In this document: positions 1 to 9,112 of the stretch, one piece after another
Position numbering within the stretch: position 1 is the stretch's first letter
Layout: each line of letters opens with the position of its first letter
Program-made: the position numbers and the translations under genes
Notes under the pieces: model-generated
Seen by the model: only the letters and a program-made list of their open reading frames with translations
The model's database searches: none
Told to the model about the DNA's origin: nothing
NCBI GenBank assembly: GCA_946965045.2
Contig: OX337233.1
Coordinates: 3,658,001 to 3,722,000, forward strand
Direction: 5' to 3'
DNA from: Epithemia pelagica
Lineage: Eukaryota; Bacillariophyta; Bacillariophyceae; Surirellales; Surirellaceae
Length of the DNA stretch: 64,000 nt

Positions 1-546
1 GCTATGGTGTCTATGTGTTGTTTTCTATGGCAGAGTTCCGTGTAAGTGTTTTCTAGAGACTTAGGGCATTGCAGGAGAGCCACCATACTGGAATGGCACG
101 TTGACTGGGGTGTCACGAAAGTCCCTGAACTTGTTGATATACATACGATCTTGGACCTTGCGGGCCTCCTCGTTTGCGTTGGCAGCACGGCATTTTGCGG
201 GATGGGACATGGTGCGCTGTGCAGAATTCATCAAAAGATCCACTGGGTCTCGTTCGAGCGGACACAGTCACTGGAATCCCACAAAGTAACTACTGAAGGG
301 AGTTTTCTTCCAACATGTTGTCTGCTTTACGAACGATTGGATCATACTCCTTTCCAATTCTCATTGTGGTCCGTGTCTTGTTGGCATAGATTCGGGTTGG
401 TGCATCCAGACACACAGTATGCGAATTTTTCCCATTCCATCATTTGTGTTTAAATCGTCTTACATATGTTTGGACCTTGGAGGCTTTATCACGAACCTTT
501 GCATGTGCCGGTACTTCGTCCATCATCCCAGTTTTCCCCCTGGGTT
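1..546. other. left flank, no supported gene
   Basis: I see no gene I can support here. A minus-strand frame at 61-243 has a protein-like composition but has no recognisable family, splice context or partner exon. From about 485 to 546 the sequence matches 8895-8945. This is the left piece of an older tandem-repeat unit that the Copia element split. Confidence 0.5.
542..546. repeat. target-site duplication, left (GGGTT)
   Basis: GGGTT directly abuts the left LTR and is repeated exactly at 8722-8726. Five base pairs is the usual size for Ty1/copia integrases. Confidence 0.9.
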
Positions 547-1304
547 TGATAAACTTCTCTCGATTCAACAGGGGTTAGACGGATAGGTAGGAGAGGTAAA
601 AGGCTCGCTGAGCCGACAATCGAATCACCAACCGATACAACAATCCTCCACGGGTCAGAGAAGAGTTGCAAGTCGAAGTCCGCCGTGGGTGGGGGCAGTC
701 GGTCCACTGATAAGAGGTTAGTCTTAAGATGAGTGTTAAAATGGTGATATTTATGATTGTGAGACGATTACTAACTAAGGTGGTTGATGGTGCCGAAGTC
801 CTGGCTCTTGTATACGGCCATGGATCTGGTGTGATAGGTCCTCACTGGTTGGAGTAGACCGGCATTGGTGTATATTGAATGTATAGGGTGATGGATAACA
901 TGTATGGGATGCAACAGCTCTTGCTTTGTCGTGGTATAAGTCTTGTCCTGGGCGCGTTGCTGTTTGCATTCTTGGATTTGTGGGAACAGAGATATGGTCT
1001 CGCGTGATCGTGATTCGTGCTTTGATTACATAGACCGTTAGGTCGAATCGTGGATGCGCGTACTCGGATAGTAGAGGCGCGCACTTGATAGTTTTGGGCG
1101 CGCACGTGTTGGGCCATAGTTAATATCCGAGCGGTCGCCGATAACGCGTGCAATGCGAGCATGCCGTGGCCAAATTTATAGTTTCGCGAGCATGCCAACA
1201 TTCTTTTCTCACTTTTAGGAAAATGTCATCGGATGCCATAAAATACTAGCATCATTCGATGAGTTGTAGGTTTCGCCACCTAGTTTTCGGTGAGAATCCT
1301 AACA
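547..1304 (-). repeat. 3' LTR of the Copia element
   Basis: This is a 758-bp direct repeat of 7964-8721 with the same length. In the element's orientation it begins TGTTAGGATTCTC and ends GTTTATCA. Its first bases provide the TAG stop codon (1299-1301) of the RNase H reading frame. The 119-residue frame inside it (842-1201) is identical in both LTRs only because the LTRs are, so I do not call it a gene. Confidence 0.95.
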
Positions 1305-1886
1305 CTCCCCACAATTCGTCGAATGAGGATTGTCAATTCCCTCATCACTTTCCTGGATTTTTCCTCTCCAGAATAACAAAGATCTGAGCATGGGCCAAAC
1401 TGCGGCGAATTCCCAATGTTTACTGAGGATATCAGCTGGGTTTGTCTTTCCATCTTTCCAGTAGAATGCGACGTACTTTGCAGCGATAGCTTCACGGACT
1501 CGGTGATAGGATAGGAGATGGTGCCTCTTGGAGATGATTGAGTGTGGTGTGGTGCTATTGATAACGACAGAGCGGTTATCTCCAAACATGTAACTCTTCC
1601 CTCGCAGAGGGACTCCCGAGTATCGGAGTGTAAGGCGTAGCTCCGTGATCTGATCAACTGCAGTCCTTGCGGCAACAAATTCAGATCCATACGTGGCTGT
1701 TTCCACTATGGCTTGTCGCTTACTGTACCAGTCCACGGGTGTACCATTTACAAAATGCAGGATGGCTGTAACTGCTTTCCCAGTAACCATATCATGCATG
1801 AGATTTGCGTCGACATAATGTATAGTTGTCACAAAACGCCCAAGTGGGGTTGGACAGTCCTCAGGGATACGTTCCTTGGCGTCCAT
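1299..1886 (-). CDS. Copia RNase H domain, split from Pol by a TGA
   Basis: This 195-residue frame holds a Ty1/copia RNase H domain: HYVDANLMHD, VETATYGSEFVAAR, MFGDNRSVV and the terminal NPADILSKH give the expected D-E-D-D series. It normally forms the C-terminus of Pol and degrades the RNA strand of the hybrid. Here it is in the same frame as Pol, separated only by TGA 1932-1934 and 15 codons (SALPIQEYDW and on). The ATG at 1886 is therefore probably just an internal Met. The stop codon TAG comes from the first bases of the 3' LTR. Confidence 0.88.
   Translation of the reverse strand: MDAKERIPEDCPTPLGRFVTTIHYVDANLMHDMVTGKAVTAILHFVNGTPVDWYSKRQAIVETATYGSEFVAARTAVDQITELRLTLRYSGVPLRGKSYMFGDNRSVVINSTTPHSIISKRHHLLSYHRVREAIAAKYVAFYWKDGKTNPADILSKHWEFAAVWPMLRSLLFWRGKIQESDEGIDNPHSTNCGEC
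1305..1310 (-). promoter_or_regulatory. polypurine tract
   Basis: The minus strand reads GGGGAG immediately before the 3' LTR. This is the expected position and composition of a plus-strand primer, although it is short. Confidence 0.6.
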
Positions 1887-1931
1887 GTATACGGTACGAC
1901 TCCAATCGTATTCTTGGATAGGTAAAGCTGA

Positions 1932-4900
1932 TCAATCTGGCTCCCCAGTGCGGAATCTGATAGACCCATCAGGAAATGACATGAGGTATCCATAGATGCG
2001 TTTAGCTCGCTTCAAATGACCAATCCTTGGAGCAGCTCTGAACCTTGATAGAGTCATGGTAGCAGGAAAGACATCAAAACGGCCAATGGTAATTAGCCAT
2101 TGCAGTTGTCCAATAAGAGTCTGGAAATGCTGGGTCCCTTCTTCATCTAAGAGCTCAGAGTCATCGAGTTCAGGATGATCGTTAGCAATGACTGGCGGCT
2201 TTGCTTTCTTGGGTTTCTCATTGAACAATCGTTCATAGGTATCCATCATCTTCTCGATGTACCTTCGTGGGTCAGACACAAGTGTACCGTCTGGATCTTT
2301 GGTATAACGACACCCCAAATGATACTCGATAGGTCCGACTCCTTTGAGTTTGAAGTTGTATTTTTCTGTAAAGATCTTGCAGACAGCTTCAGGGTCCATG
2401 GCAACGATAGCTAAGTCATCAACATATACAGCGATATATTCATAACAGTCTTCTCCAGGAGCCTTCTTCATCCAAATATCAGGGTCAGCCTTGCTTGGAG
2501 AAAATCCCATATCAATGAGAACATCAAACAGTTTGTCATGCCAGCGAGCACCTGAGGATTTGAGACCATATAATGCCTTGAAGATGATCAAGATATGTCC
2601 TTCTAACTCCTTGAACTCTGGTCCTGCAATGATGAAAATCTTCTCTCCTGTCAATGCTTCTAGGTATGCGTTCCCAATATCTGCTCCCCATATTTCCATG
2701 TCGTTCATGGTTCCAAGAAATATGGCAATGCGAAGGTTGCGAATGGAGACAACCCCTGAATAGATGGTCTCAACGGGTTCCTTGGTGAGATGTCCATCTG
2801 CGACAAGTCGTGCCTTGTGCCTTCCGTCATGCTTGACATCAAAGACCAGATGTACCCTTATCTTATGATATCCTTCTGGTGCATTGGCCAATTTCCCATT
2901 AATGAACTTGGCTTTTCCATGGTCCTTGAAAGTGTTATACGATTGGATCTGTGAGAGTTCCAATTCTGTTGCGTCTTGCCATTTCGTGTTCCCAAATTGC
3001 TTGTCTAGTTCCACTGCTTCTTCATAGGTGCGAGGTACTTGGAAACCAAACTTGTACTTGATAGAGCGACGAACTTGTTTGATCCTGGATTGTTTAGCTG
3101 CTCGAATGAGTCTTTTGCTTGTCTTGACGTATCGCTTGAGATGTTTCCATCCAGGTAGATCCAGCAAACCATTTTTCTTGGCATAGATGGCGACTGTGAT
3201 GGGGTCATCATTTGCAATAAGAGATAGAGGTTCGTATGTCGTCTCCCCAGTCTCCCAATCAACAAGGACATTATATTTACTCCCTTTATAGTCTGGGTCG
3301 CTTGAGTTCAAAGGTCCTTGGTGTGCAATAACGTCTCTGAATCGGAAGAGACTATCCCCTGTCGTTTGGGCTTGATTATCCCTTTCAATGTATTCCATGA
3401 GCTGGTTGTAGGAGATCATCTCATCAACATTGGAGTTAGACTTGCGAAAGATATATTTGAGTCGATCTTCTTGTTTGGTTGCATCTTGTTCCAGGTCGAC
3501 AACTCGTTTGATTACTCGTGCTCGGTGGCGCTCCCCATTCTCTTCAGTGTCACAAAGGAATGTGCGTCCAACTAAATCGTCGTAGTCAATTGTTGGCATG
3601 GGTGTGGATGGGTCTTCACTTCTGCTGCGAATAAAGACAGTGTCACCTTGCTTGTCAGTGGGTTTATGCGGCGACTCCTCCCCTGAAGAGATATCCACAC
3701 GAAGGTTGGGGGTAGTGGAGGCAATGCGACGGACAGCGGAACGGTAGATGACGTTGTCGGCAGTGAGGATCTTCCAAGTAAAGGCATCACCAACATTGTG
3801 GGCAAAACCAACCCAGTGGCCAATCTTCTCGTCGGGAGACGAAGGGTAAGAACCGGAGGTAGGTTCAGAAGGGTCGACACGATAGTAGACCTCATCCCAG
3901 AAAGGAAAGAAAAGGAGATGGGTAATGTCGGGTGGGGTACCGGTAAGAGCCTCAAGAGGGGTGCGGCCAGAGTGGGTGGGAGAGGAAGTGTGATTGAGGA
4001 GGTCACACACATATTCTAAACAAAGTAACCATGCAGAAGCAGGGCAACCAGAGGCATTCATGATAGCATTGGTCATACGCTTAACGGTCTGGTAGCGGTT
4101 CTCAGCTTTGTTCTGGTGTTGATGATAGGGCTCGGAACGGTATTCACCAATCAGAAGGGTGCGAAGAATATCCTTGACCTTGTGGGAAATAAGTGACGAA
4201 CCACCATCACTGATCAAAGTCTCCATGACACCACGTGTACGAATGTTATCCTGGAGGGTATTGACGAATTGCTTGGTAGACTTGATACCATAAATGTCAG
4301 TAACCAAAGTATCACGACCAACAAAAATCTGAGCAATCTTGCTACCATGGTTAACAGCCGGGGTGTCGGAGAAGATGGAGTCAGTGGCAACGGGTTCATG
4401 CCGTCGTGGTAGGTTAAGGATAGGATTCCGGGCCTTAAAGTGTTTCTTCAAGGTATCCTGGTCAAAGGAAACGTGTCCATGACGAGTTGTATGCTTGAAC
4501 GTATCGGCGATTACGTCTTCCGATTGCCACCCAAAGAAAGGGCGAAATTTCTTCCAGTTGTATTGTTCCTTGTAGAGTTTGTGGACAGACGCATGAAGTG
4601 TGGGGTCGTTGCCATCTTGATCAGCATAGATGGAAAAGAAGGAAGGTGTATCGGGGCCATGATCATATGGGAGATCAAGGAGGAGATTCAAAGTGCATAC
4701 AACGCGATCGGTATACTCCCCATATTGGTCATAGGGGTACGTTTCCATACTACCATCAGTCTCCACAGATGTCCAGTTCGGTGCAGGGTCTTGATGGGGG
4801 TCTGGATGGGTATGGTCAAGTACAGAAGGATCCCAGATATGGGGTGAAGTGAACACAATATGCGGATATTTATCCATATCGTCATCAGAAGGGATTCCCA

Positions 4901-5972
4901 GAGATTGAATGTATGCAAGGCCATCCTTGATTCGTAAGGGCAATGCACGTCCATCAAGGGTAGTAATGCGTTGTTTGCCATCAACCTTGACGGATCGTTT
5001 GTCGACAGATAGGCCAAAATGTTCAAATTGCGCTGGGGCATGGATAGATAAACCCTTTCCATAGTGGGCATACTCATTGAAGATACCAATAATGGGTCCA
5101 TCACTTGCATCAAACTTGGCAGCACAGGTAACAACTGGAAGGCCAGTCAATTCATGATTGTCAATACCCACGATGGTAATATGACGTCCGGTTTTGGCAA
5201 GGATACGCATGTCAGATCCTGCAAGGCCTCCATTGGCACCTCGATCGATGAGTTGATTACCAGAAAAGGTGGATTTGCGGGAGAATAGATATCGTGACGT
5301 ATGAACCTTTTGCTTGTGATCGGCAGAAGACTTGAACTTGACTTTAGGACTTGACTTTGTCGTAGAAGTTGACAAGATGTTGCTGAGGTCAGATGCTGGA
5401 TGATTGATATCTGTCGATGCAATAGCCTGGTGTACGAACTGGGTAACCAGATCAGAGGATGTATCGAATGGGTCTTGTTCTGGTGCATCTTGATGGGTAT
5501 CACCAATGTTGTTGGCATCAGGATCAGGGTCCGGTTCAGGGTCAATGTCAAGAGAATGTGTTTGGACCTTGCGTGGAGTTGTCGGGGAATCTTGGACGGA
5601 TTTATTGAAGTCGACAATGATTTGCCGATCCTCTTCAGAGAGTTTAAACCATACATCTCTTGGAAGGCTGATTTTCGACGAAGTTGGGGACTTTTCGGAT
5701 TGGATATTCGTGTTGTTGATCTGGTAGTCAGGGGGCTCCACTGGTTCAAAAGGTTCATCCAACTGAAATGCATGTTGCTTTACATGACGACGGCGGTTAG
5801 ACGCAGAAGTTCGGGTAGCTTGGTCATGGTCAAAAGCAGCATCAAGAAGCAGGCGGAAATATGATTGATAACAGAGAGACTTGGCTCCAGATTTTGTGTT
5901 GACAACGTTATCCAAGATCATGACTCGTCTTAAATCAGGTACCTTTTCAACAGCTTGCATAAGGAAGGTCAT
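1932..5972 (-). CDS. Copia Pol: protease, integrase, reverse transcriptase
   Basis: This is a 1346-residue polyprotein. An aspartic-protease-like segment sits near residues 235-255, but its core reads DRGANGG rather than the usual D-S/T-G-A, which is odd. The integrase core follows, with acidic residues in VATDSIF, LISDGG and NKAENRY (D, D, E). The reverse transcriptase carries GADIGNAYLEA and the catalytic YVDDLAIVA. Together these cut the polyprotein, copy the RNA and insert the cDNA. The frame stops at TGA 1932-1934, after RT and before RNase H. The same frame then continues open for 15 codons into the RNase H part. The segment upstream (5973-6023) is also open and in frame with gag. Confidence 0.93.
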   Translation of the reverse strand: MTFLMQAVEKVPDLRRVMILDNVVNTKSGAKSLCYQSYFRLLLDAAFDHDQATRTSASNRRRHVKQHAFQLDEPFEPVEPPDYQINNTNIQSEKSPTSSKISLPRDVWFKLSEEDRQIIVDFNKSVQDSPTTPRKVQTHSLDIDPEPDPDPDANNIGDTHQDAPEQDPFDTSSDLVTQFVHQAIASTDINHPASDLSNILSTSTTKSSPKVKFKSSADHKQKVHTSRYLFSRKSTFSGNQLIDRGANGGLAGSDMRILAKTGRHITIVGIDNHELTGLPVVTCAAKFDASDGPIIGIFNEYAHYGKGLSIHAPAQFEHFGLSVDKRSVKVDGKQRITTLDGRALPLRIKDGLAYIQSLGIPSDDDMDKYPHIVFTSPHIWDPSVLDHTHPDPHQDPAPNWTSVETDGSMETYPYDQYGEYTDRVVCTLNLLLDLPYDHGPDTPSFFSIYADQDGNDPTLHASVHKLYKEQYNWKKFRPFFGWQSEDVIADTFKHTTRHGHVSFDQDTLKKHFKARNPILNLPRRHEPVATDSIFSDTPAVNHGSKIAQIFVGRDTLVTDIYGIKSTKQFVNTLQDNIRTRGVMETLISDGGSSLISHKVKDILRTLLIGEYRSEPYHQHQNKAENRYQTVKRMTNAIMNASGCPASAWLLCLEYVCDLLNHTSSPTHSGRTPLEALTGTPPDITHLLFFPFWDEVYYRVDPSEPTSGSYPSSPDEKIGHWVGFAHNVGDAFTWKILTADNVIYRSAVRRIASTTPNLRVDISSGEESPHKPTDKQGDTVFIRSRSEDPSTPMPTIDYDDLVGRTFLCDTEENGERHRARVIKRVVDLEQDATKQEDRLKYIFRKSNSNVDEMISYNQLMEYIERDNQAQTTGDSLFRFRDVIAHQGPLNSSDPDYKGSKYNVLVDWETGETTYEPLSLIANDDPITVAIYAKKNGLLDLPGWKHLKRYVKTSKRLIRAAKQSRIKQVRRSIKYKFGFQVPRTYEEAVELDKQFGNTKWQDATELELSQIQSYNTFKDHGKAKFINGKLANAPEGYHKIRVHLVFDVKHDGRHKARLVADGHLTKEPVETIYSGVVSIRNLRIAIFLGTMNDMEIWGADIGNAYLEALTGEKIFIIAGPEFKELEGHILIIFKALYGLKSSGARWHDKLFDVLIDMGFSPSKADPDIWMKKAPGEDCYEYIAVYVDDLAIVAMDPEAVCKIFTEKYNFKLKGVGPIEYHLGCRYTKDPDGTLVSDPRRYIEKMMDTYERLFNEKPKKAKPPVIANDHPELDDSELLDEEGTQHFQTLIGQLQWLITIGRFDVFPATMTLSRFRAAPRIGHLKRAKRIYGYLMSFPDGSIRFRTGEPD

Positions 5973-6023
5973 CCTTGTATGGTCATGGATACGATCCGAC
6001 AGTGGTACAAGGTTATCCAGAAG

Positions 6024-6977
6024 TCATAGCTGTTCTTGAAAATGTAGGAGAAACTGACGAGTTGTACCACGCCAAGAGTCATCCAATCGAAGATTCGAAA
6101 TGTAGCTTGCTAGGCGTAACACTTCTCGCTTAGCTAGATCAGATTCAGTGTGTAGAACATGGAGTTTCTTCAAGACGGCTCTTGCATCTTCATCATGTTC
6201 ATGTTCTCGAACATATGCTCTTCCTTGGTCGGTTTGGATAATACGTACAAGTACAGAATAGACAAAGACTTGTTGTTCTCGGAAAAGTAACTCTGCGCAT
6301 TCGTCATCCTTGGGTACCTTGTAATCGAAATCAAGAACATTCGACAATCCTTGTGTTTTCGCAGTTGATTTGAATACACGCCAAAACGAATCAAAGTATC
6401 GTTTGTCTTTGAATGATTCAAATGCTGTTGCATCTCTTTTGGTTCCTTTCTTGAAAGCAGAGAGATCTAACATGGATTGAGATGTTGTAGAGGATGTAGT
6501 GGGAGATCGGGATGATACGGAGTGTGCAGGTGATTTCAGAGGAGAAACTGGGTCTTGGTTCATACCAGACTTGGTAAAGTCAGTGTTGATCCTCCAATCG
6601 TCATATTGGTCCCTCGTGAGGTTCATCCATGTAGCACGGGGTAGTTTTCCATGTTGGAGTTGCCGTTGTTGTAGTAACCAATATGCCATTAGTTTGAGTT
6701 GTAATCTTGTACTTGTCTGTAGGTCGTTGACTTGTTTTCCAACCTTGTATTGCATGAGATCCTTGAGTGTCTCCTCGGGATCAGTTGCAACATGGTCGAG
6801 GACATGAAGGATATGTTCAAAACCATGATGTCGCATCCACTTTTGAAGTGATTGGGCTCGTTCATCATTACAACCAAAGATGCCTTTAGTTATATGGTCG
6901 AAGAGATCTTGGTTGGTTATATGACTTGACTTGTCCTCAGGAGGAGTAAACGGTGTCTTGGGAGGTGTCGCTTCCAT
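6024..6977 (-). CDS. Copia Gag-like protein
   Basis: This 317-residue frame starts MEATPPKTPFTPPEDKSSH and lies between the leader ORF and pol. It is the position and size of a copia-type Gag: the structural protein that packages element RNA into virus-like particles in the cytoplasm. I see no CCHC zinc knuckle, and the Gag assignment rests on position and on the helical, charged composition. The frame ends at TGA 6024-6026, and the same frame then runs open for 17 codons into the pol ATG at 5972. The predicted chain across the stop reads smoothly, so the TGA is either a CGA-to-TGA mutation or a readthrough site (TGA followed by C). Confidence 0.8.
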   Translation of the reverse strand: MEATPPKTPFTPPEDKSSHITNQDLFDHITKGIFGCNDERAQSLQKWMRHHGFEHILHVLDHVATDPEETLKDLMQYKVGKQVNDLQTSTRLQLKLMAYWLLQQRQLQHGKLPRATWMNLTRDQYDDWRINTDFTKSGMNQDPVSPLKSPAHSVSSRSPTTSSTTSQSMLDLSAFKKGTKRDATAFESFKDKRYFDSFWRVFKSTAKTQGLSNVLDFDYKVPKDDECAELLFREQQVFVYSVLVRIIQTDQGRAYVREHEHDEDARAVLKKLHVLHTESDLAKREVLRLASYISNLRLDDSWRGTTRQFLLHFQEQL

Positions 6978-7169
6978 GATAGTACTTGTATGGTTCAGCT
7001 GTTATCACAGTGTGTAGCGTGATGTCCTTGCGAAAATTTTATTTAACCGGTGTGAAAAGAACCCGGATGTGACACGTATGTTGGTACCCGGATCTGTGAT
7101 GTGCTTGGATTCCGGATGTGCGGAACTCGGTTTTGTGTCTGGTTTGGTGTAGAAACTACGTAAAGTTAC

Positions 7170-7925
7170 TTATTCTTGGTCACTTTCGGCTCGGTACTGA
7201 AGACGAGATGCGGAATCGGTCACTGTAGGGGCTAGTTCTTCAACGTCGTCGTCTTCCAACAAGTGGTTCACGTGTTGAGTGAAGAGAAGGTAGATAGTCG
7301 CACGGAAATCCTGGCAGAGATGGATCTCGTGAACAAAGGAGACGTACTCGTCGAGACGAGTAGTCGGGGTAGGTAGCGGATTCTTCGTCGAGTTGACGAT
7401 CCAGATGGTGTGGAAGTAGTTGGTTGGACGTTCAAAGGAGATGAATCGAATACGGATGGGTTCCACAGGGTTGCCCAACAGGGCTTGGACAATGAAACGG
7501 CGTCTCGAGCACTGGTACAAGAGGTCGAGAAGTCGTTGGATGTCCTCAAGGTCAGTCACGGGTTGGACGGACTGGAAATCGATCTCGCGTTCGGTTGTGG
7601 AACAGATCACGTCGGGGTCGGTAGTCGACTCAGTCGGCTCGCGGAAGTGTCGGATATGCGCAGTAAGAAGACGGCTCGTACGTCGGGTGCGAGTAGGGTT
7701 CAAACGGAGAGGCGGAGTCGAAGGGTGAGTCGGAATCGAAGGAGGCTGGACCACTTGGTCCGGGGTCTGGAAGGGATTCGGAGCACTGGCCTGAGTCGGG
7801 GTCTGTTTCGCAGTTTCAATCAAGGGCTCGCCCGGATGGGACACGGGTGGATGGAGTTCATCCCCGCTTTGTTGGAAGGAATGAAAGATGTGTCGAATAG
7901 AGAGGTTGGAATCGTCGTGAGACAT
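7170..7925 (-). CDS. unknown ORF between 5' LTR and gag
   Basis: This 251-residue frame begins with MSHDDSNLSIRHIF and lies between the primer site and gag, where Ty1/copia elements usually have only a short leader. The frame is also open upstream into the LTR (to 7985). The N-terminal third is rich in Pro/Thr/Ser and basic residues. The remainder looks like a folded domain with repeated hydrophobic and acidic stretches and ends in an acidic tail (LLEDDDVEEL near the C-terminus). I recognise no family. It could be an additional element-encoded protein or a captured host exon. It is in the same frame as gag, but TAA codons stand between them, so a fusion is unlikely. Whether it is translated is unknown. 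Confidence 0.5.
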   Translation of the reverse strand: MSHDDSNLSIRHIFHSFQQSGDELHPPVSHPGEPLIETAKQTPTQASAPNPFQTPDQVVQPPSIPTHPSTPPLRLNPTRTRRTSRLLTAHIRHFREPTESTTDPDVICSTTEREIDFQSVQPVTDLEDIQRLLDLLYQCSRRRFIVQALLGNPVEPIRIRFISFERPTNYFHTIWIVNSTKNPLPTPTTRLDEYVSFVHEIHLCQDFRATIYLLFTQHVNHLLEDDDVEELAPTVTDSASRLQYRAESDQE

Positions 7926-7946
7926 CGAAAGCTTCTCGGAAATAAA

Positions 7947-7963
7947 CGATGAGACTGTTAATC
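7947..7963 (-). promoter_or_regulatory. primer-binding site, fits 5' half of tRNA-Asn(GUU)
   Basis: Directly after the 5' LTR the element reads GATTAACAGTCTCATCG. Its complement, ending CTGTTAATC, is the anticodon loop CUGUUAA of a tRNA-Asn (anticodon GUU) plus positions 39-40. The bases before the loop (GAGA) can pair with positions 39-40 (UC), as an anticodon stem should. Drosophila copia primes from the 5' half of initiator tRNA-Met ending at the same position. The match to this organism's own tRNA-Asn is not testable here. Confidence 0.6.
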
Positions 7964-8721
7964 TGATAAACTTCTCTCGATTCAACAGGGGTTAGACAGA
8001 TAGGTAGGATAGGTAAAAGGCTCGCTGAGCCGACAATCGAATCACCAACCGATACAACAATCCTCCACGGGTCAGAGAAGAGTTGCAAGTCGAAGTCCGC
8101 CGTGGGTGGGGGCAGTTGGTCCACTGATAAGAGGTTAGTCTTAAGATGAGTGTTAAAATGGTGATATTAATGATTGTGAGACAATTACTAACTAAGGTGG
8201 TTGATGGTGCCGAAGTCCTGTCTCTTGTATACGGCCATGGATCTGGTGTGATAGGTCCTCACTGGTTGGAGTAGACCGGCATTGGTGTATATTGAATGTA
8301 TAGGGTGATGGATAACATGTATGGGATGCAACAGCTCTTGCTTTGTCGTGGTATAAGTCTTGTCCTGGGCGCGTTGCTGTTTGCATTCTTGGATTTGTGG
8401 GAACAGAGATATGGTCTCGCGTGATCGTGATTCGTGCTTTGATTACATAGACCGTTAGGTCGAATCGTGGATGCGCGTACTCGGATAGTAGAGGCGCGCA
8501 CTTGATAGTTTTGGGCGCGCACGTGTTGGGCCATAGTTAATATCCGAGCGGTCGCCGATAACGCGTGCAATGCGAGCATGCCGTGGCCAAATTTATAGTT
8601 TCGCGAGCATGCCAACATTCTTTTCTCACTTTTAGGAAAATGTCATCGGATGCCATAAAATACTAGCATCATTCGATGAGTTGTAGGTTTCGCCACCTAG
8701 TTTTCGGTGAGAATCCTAACA
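7964..8721 (-). repeat. 5' LTR of the Copia element
   Basis: This LTR differs from the 3' LTR at six positions, all in the element's distal part (+ strand 7964-8220); the remaining ~500 bp look identical. The U3 side has duplicated GCGCGCAC and GCGAGCATGCC motifs and a TATA-like box. Confidence 0.95.
8591..8597 (-). promoter_or_regulatory. TATA-like box in the 5' LTR
   Basis: The minus strand reads TATAAAT about 125 bp inside the LTR, flanked on both sides by the direct repeat GCATGC/GCGAGCATGCC. The 3' LTR carries the same box at 1174-1180. This is a plausible U3 promoter for element transcription; the function is inferred from position. Confidence 0.5.
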
Positions 8722-8726
8722 GGGTT
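8722..8726. repeat. target-site duplication, right (GGGTT)
   Basis: This is an exact partner of 542-546, immediately outside the right LTR. Confidence 0.9.
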
Positions 8727-9112
8727 CATGTAGAGCAAGGTGGATCACACAAGGGTGTCATGACGCAATGGGAATTGTTGGTTATTCACTGTGTTTGCGG
8801 CGGAAGAATACGAACCTTCTTTCGTCTTGGTTGTGACAGTGTGACTGTGTTTGCCGCCGTAGTCTGGTTTGTTTCGTGAGTTTGAGACTATTGTACGAAC
8901 CGTTGCATGGTGCCGTCCATCATCACCGTTTCCCCCCAGAGGATTCTTGTAGAACTAGGTAGATCGGTAGATGGTGGAATGGGAATTTGGCATTGGTCAT
9001 TCACTTTGTTTGCGACGGAAGGGAATACGAACCTTCTCATCTTGGTTCTGTCGCCTGCGTTCCCCGTGGCGAGAGTGGTTGGTTGGTTTCTTGTTTCGTG
9101 AGTTTGAGACGG
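8722..9112. repeat. old tandem duplication, first unit split by Copia
   Basis: 8722-8885 resembles 8946-9112: both contain aatgggaatt, a ttcactntgtttgcgncgg run, aatacgaacctt and tttcgtgagtttgagac. Also, 485-546 resembles 8895-8945. Rejoined across the Copia insertion, the first unit is about 230 bp, followed directly by a diverged second unit. No coding frame spans it convincingly. Confidence 0.65.

Larger units (their letters stand above)
547..8721 (-). mobile_element. Ty1/copia LTR retrotransposon (CoDi-like), minus strand
   Basis: This is an 8175-bp element bounded by two 758-bp direct LTRs that start TG and end CA, and by a perfect 5-bp target duplication GGGTT. On the minus strand the order is 5' LTR, tRNA-derived primer site, an unknown ORF, gag, pol (protease, integrase, RT, RNase H), polypurine tract, 3' LTR. 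Integrase ahead of RT is the Ty1/copia order. The LTRs differ at six positions by eye (about 0.8%), so the insertion is fairly young. Gag, pol and RNase H share one reading frame but are split by two in-frame TGA codons (6024-6026 and 1932-1934). The copy is therefore either recently dead or relies on readthrough. The CoDi assignment is by resemblance only. Confidence 0.95.

Noticed and set aside
46-453. 135-codon open frame on the + strand
   Set aside because: No family resemblance, low protein-like character, and the opposite strand is equally open.
842-1201. 119-codon frame found identically at 8259-8618
   Set aside because: It is duplicated only because it lies in the two LTRs; it crosses the U3 promoter region.
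1932-1934. UGA reassigned to a sense codon in this genome
   Set aside because: Host genes here end normally in UGA (for example Kelch copy 1 at 18484-18486), so the standard code applies; readthrough or mutation explains the retroelement UGA codons better.
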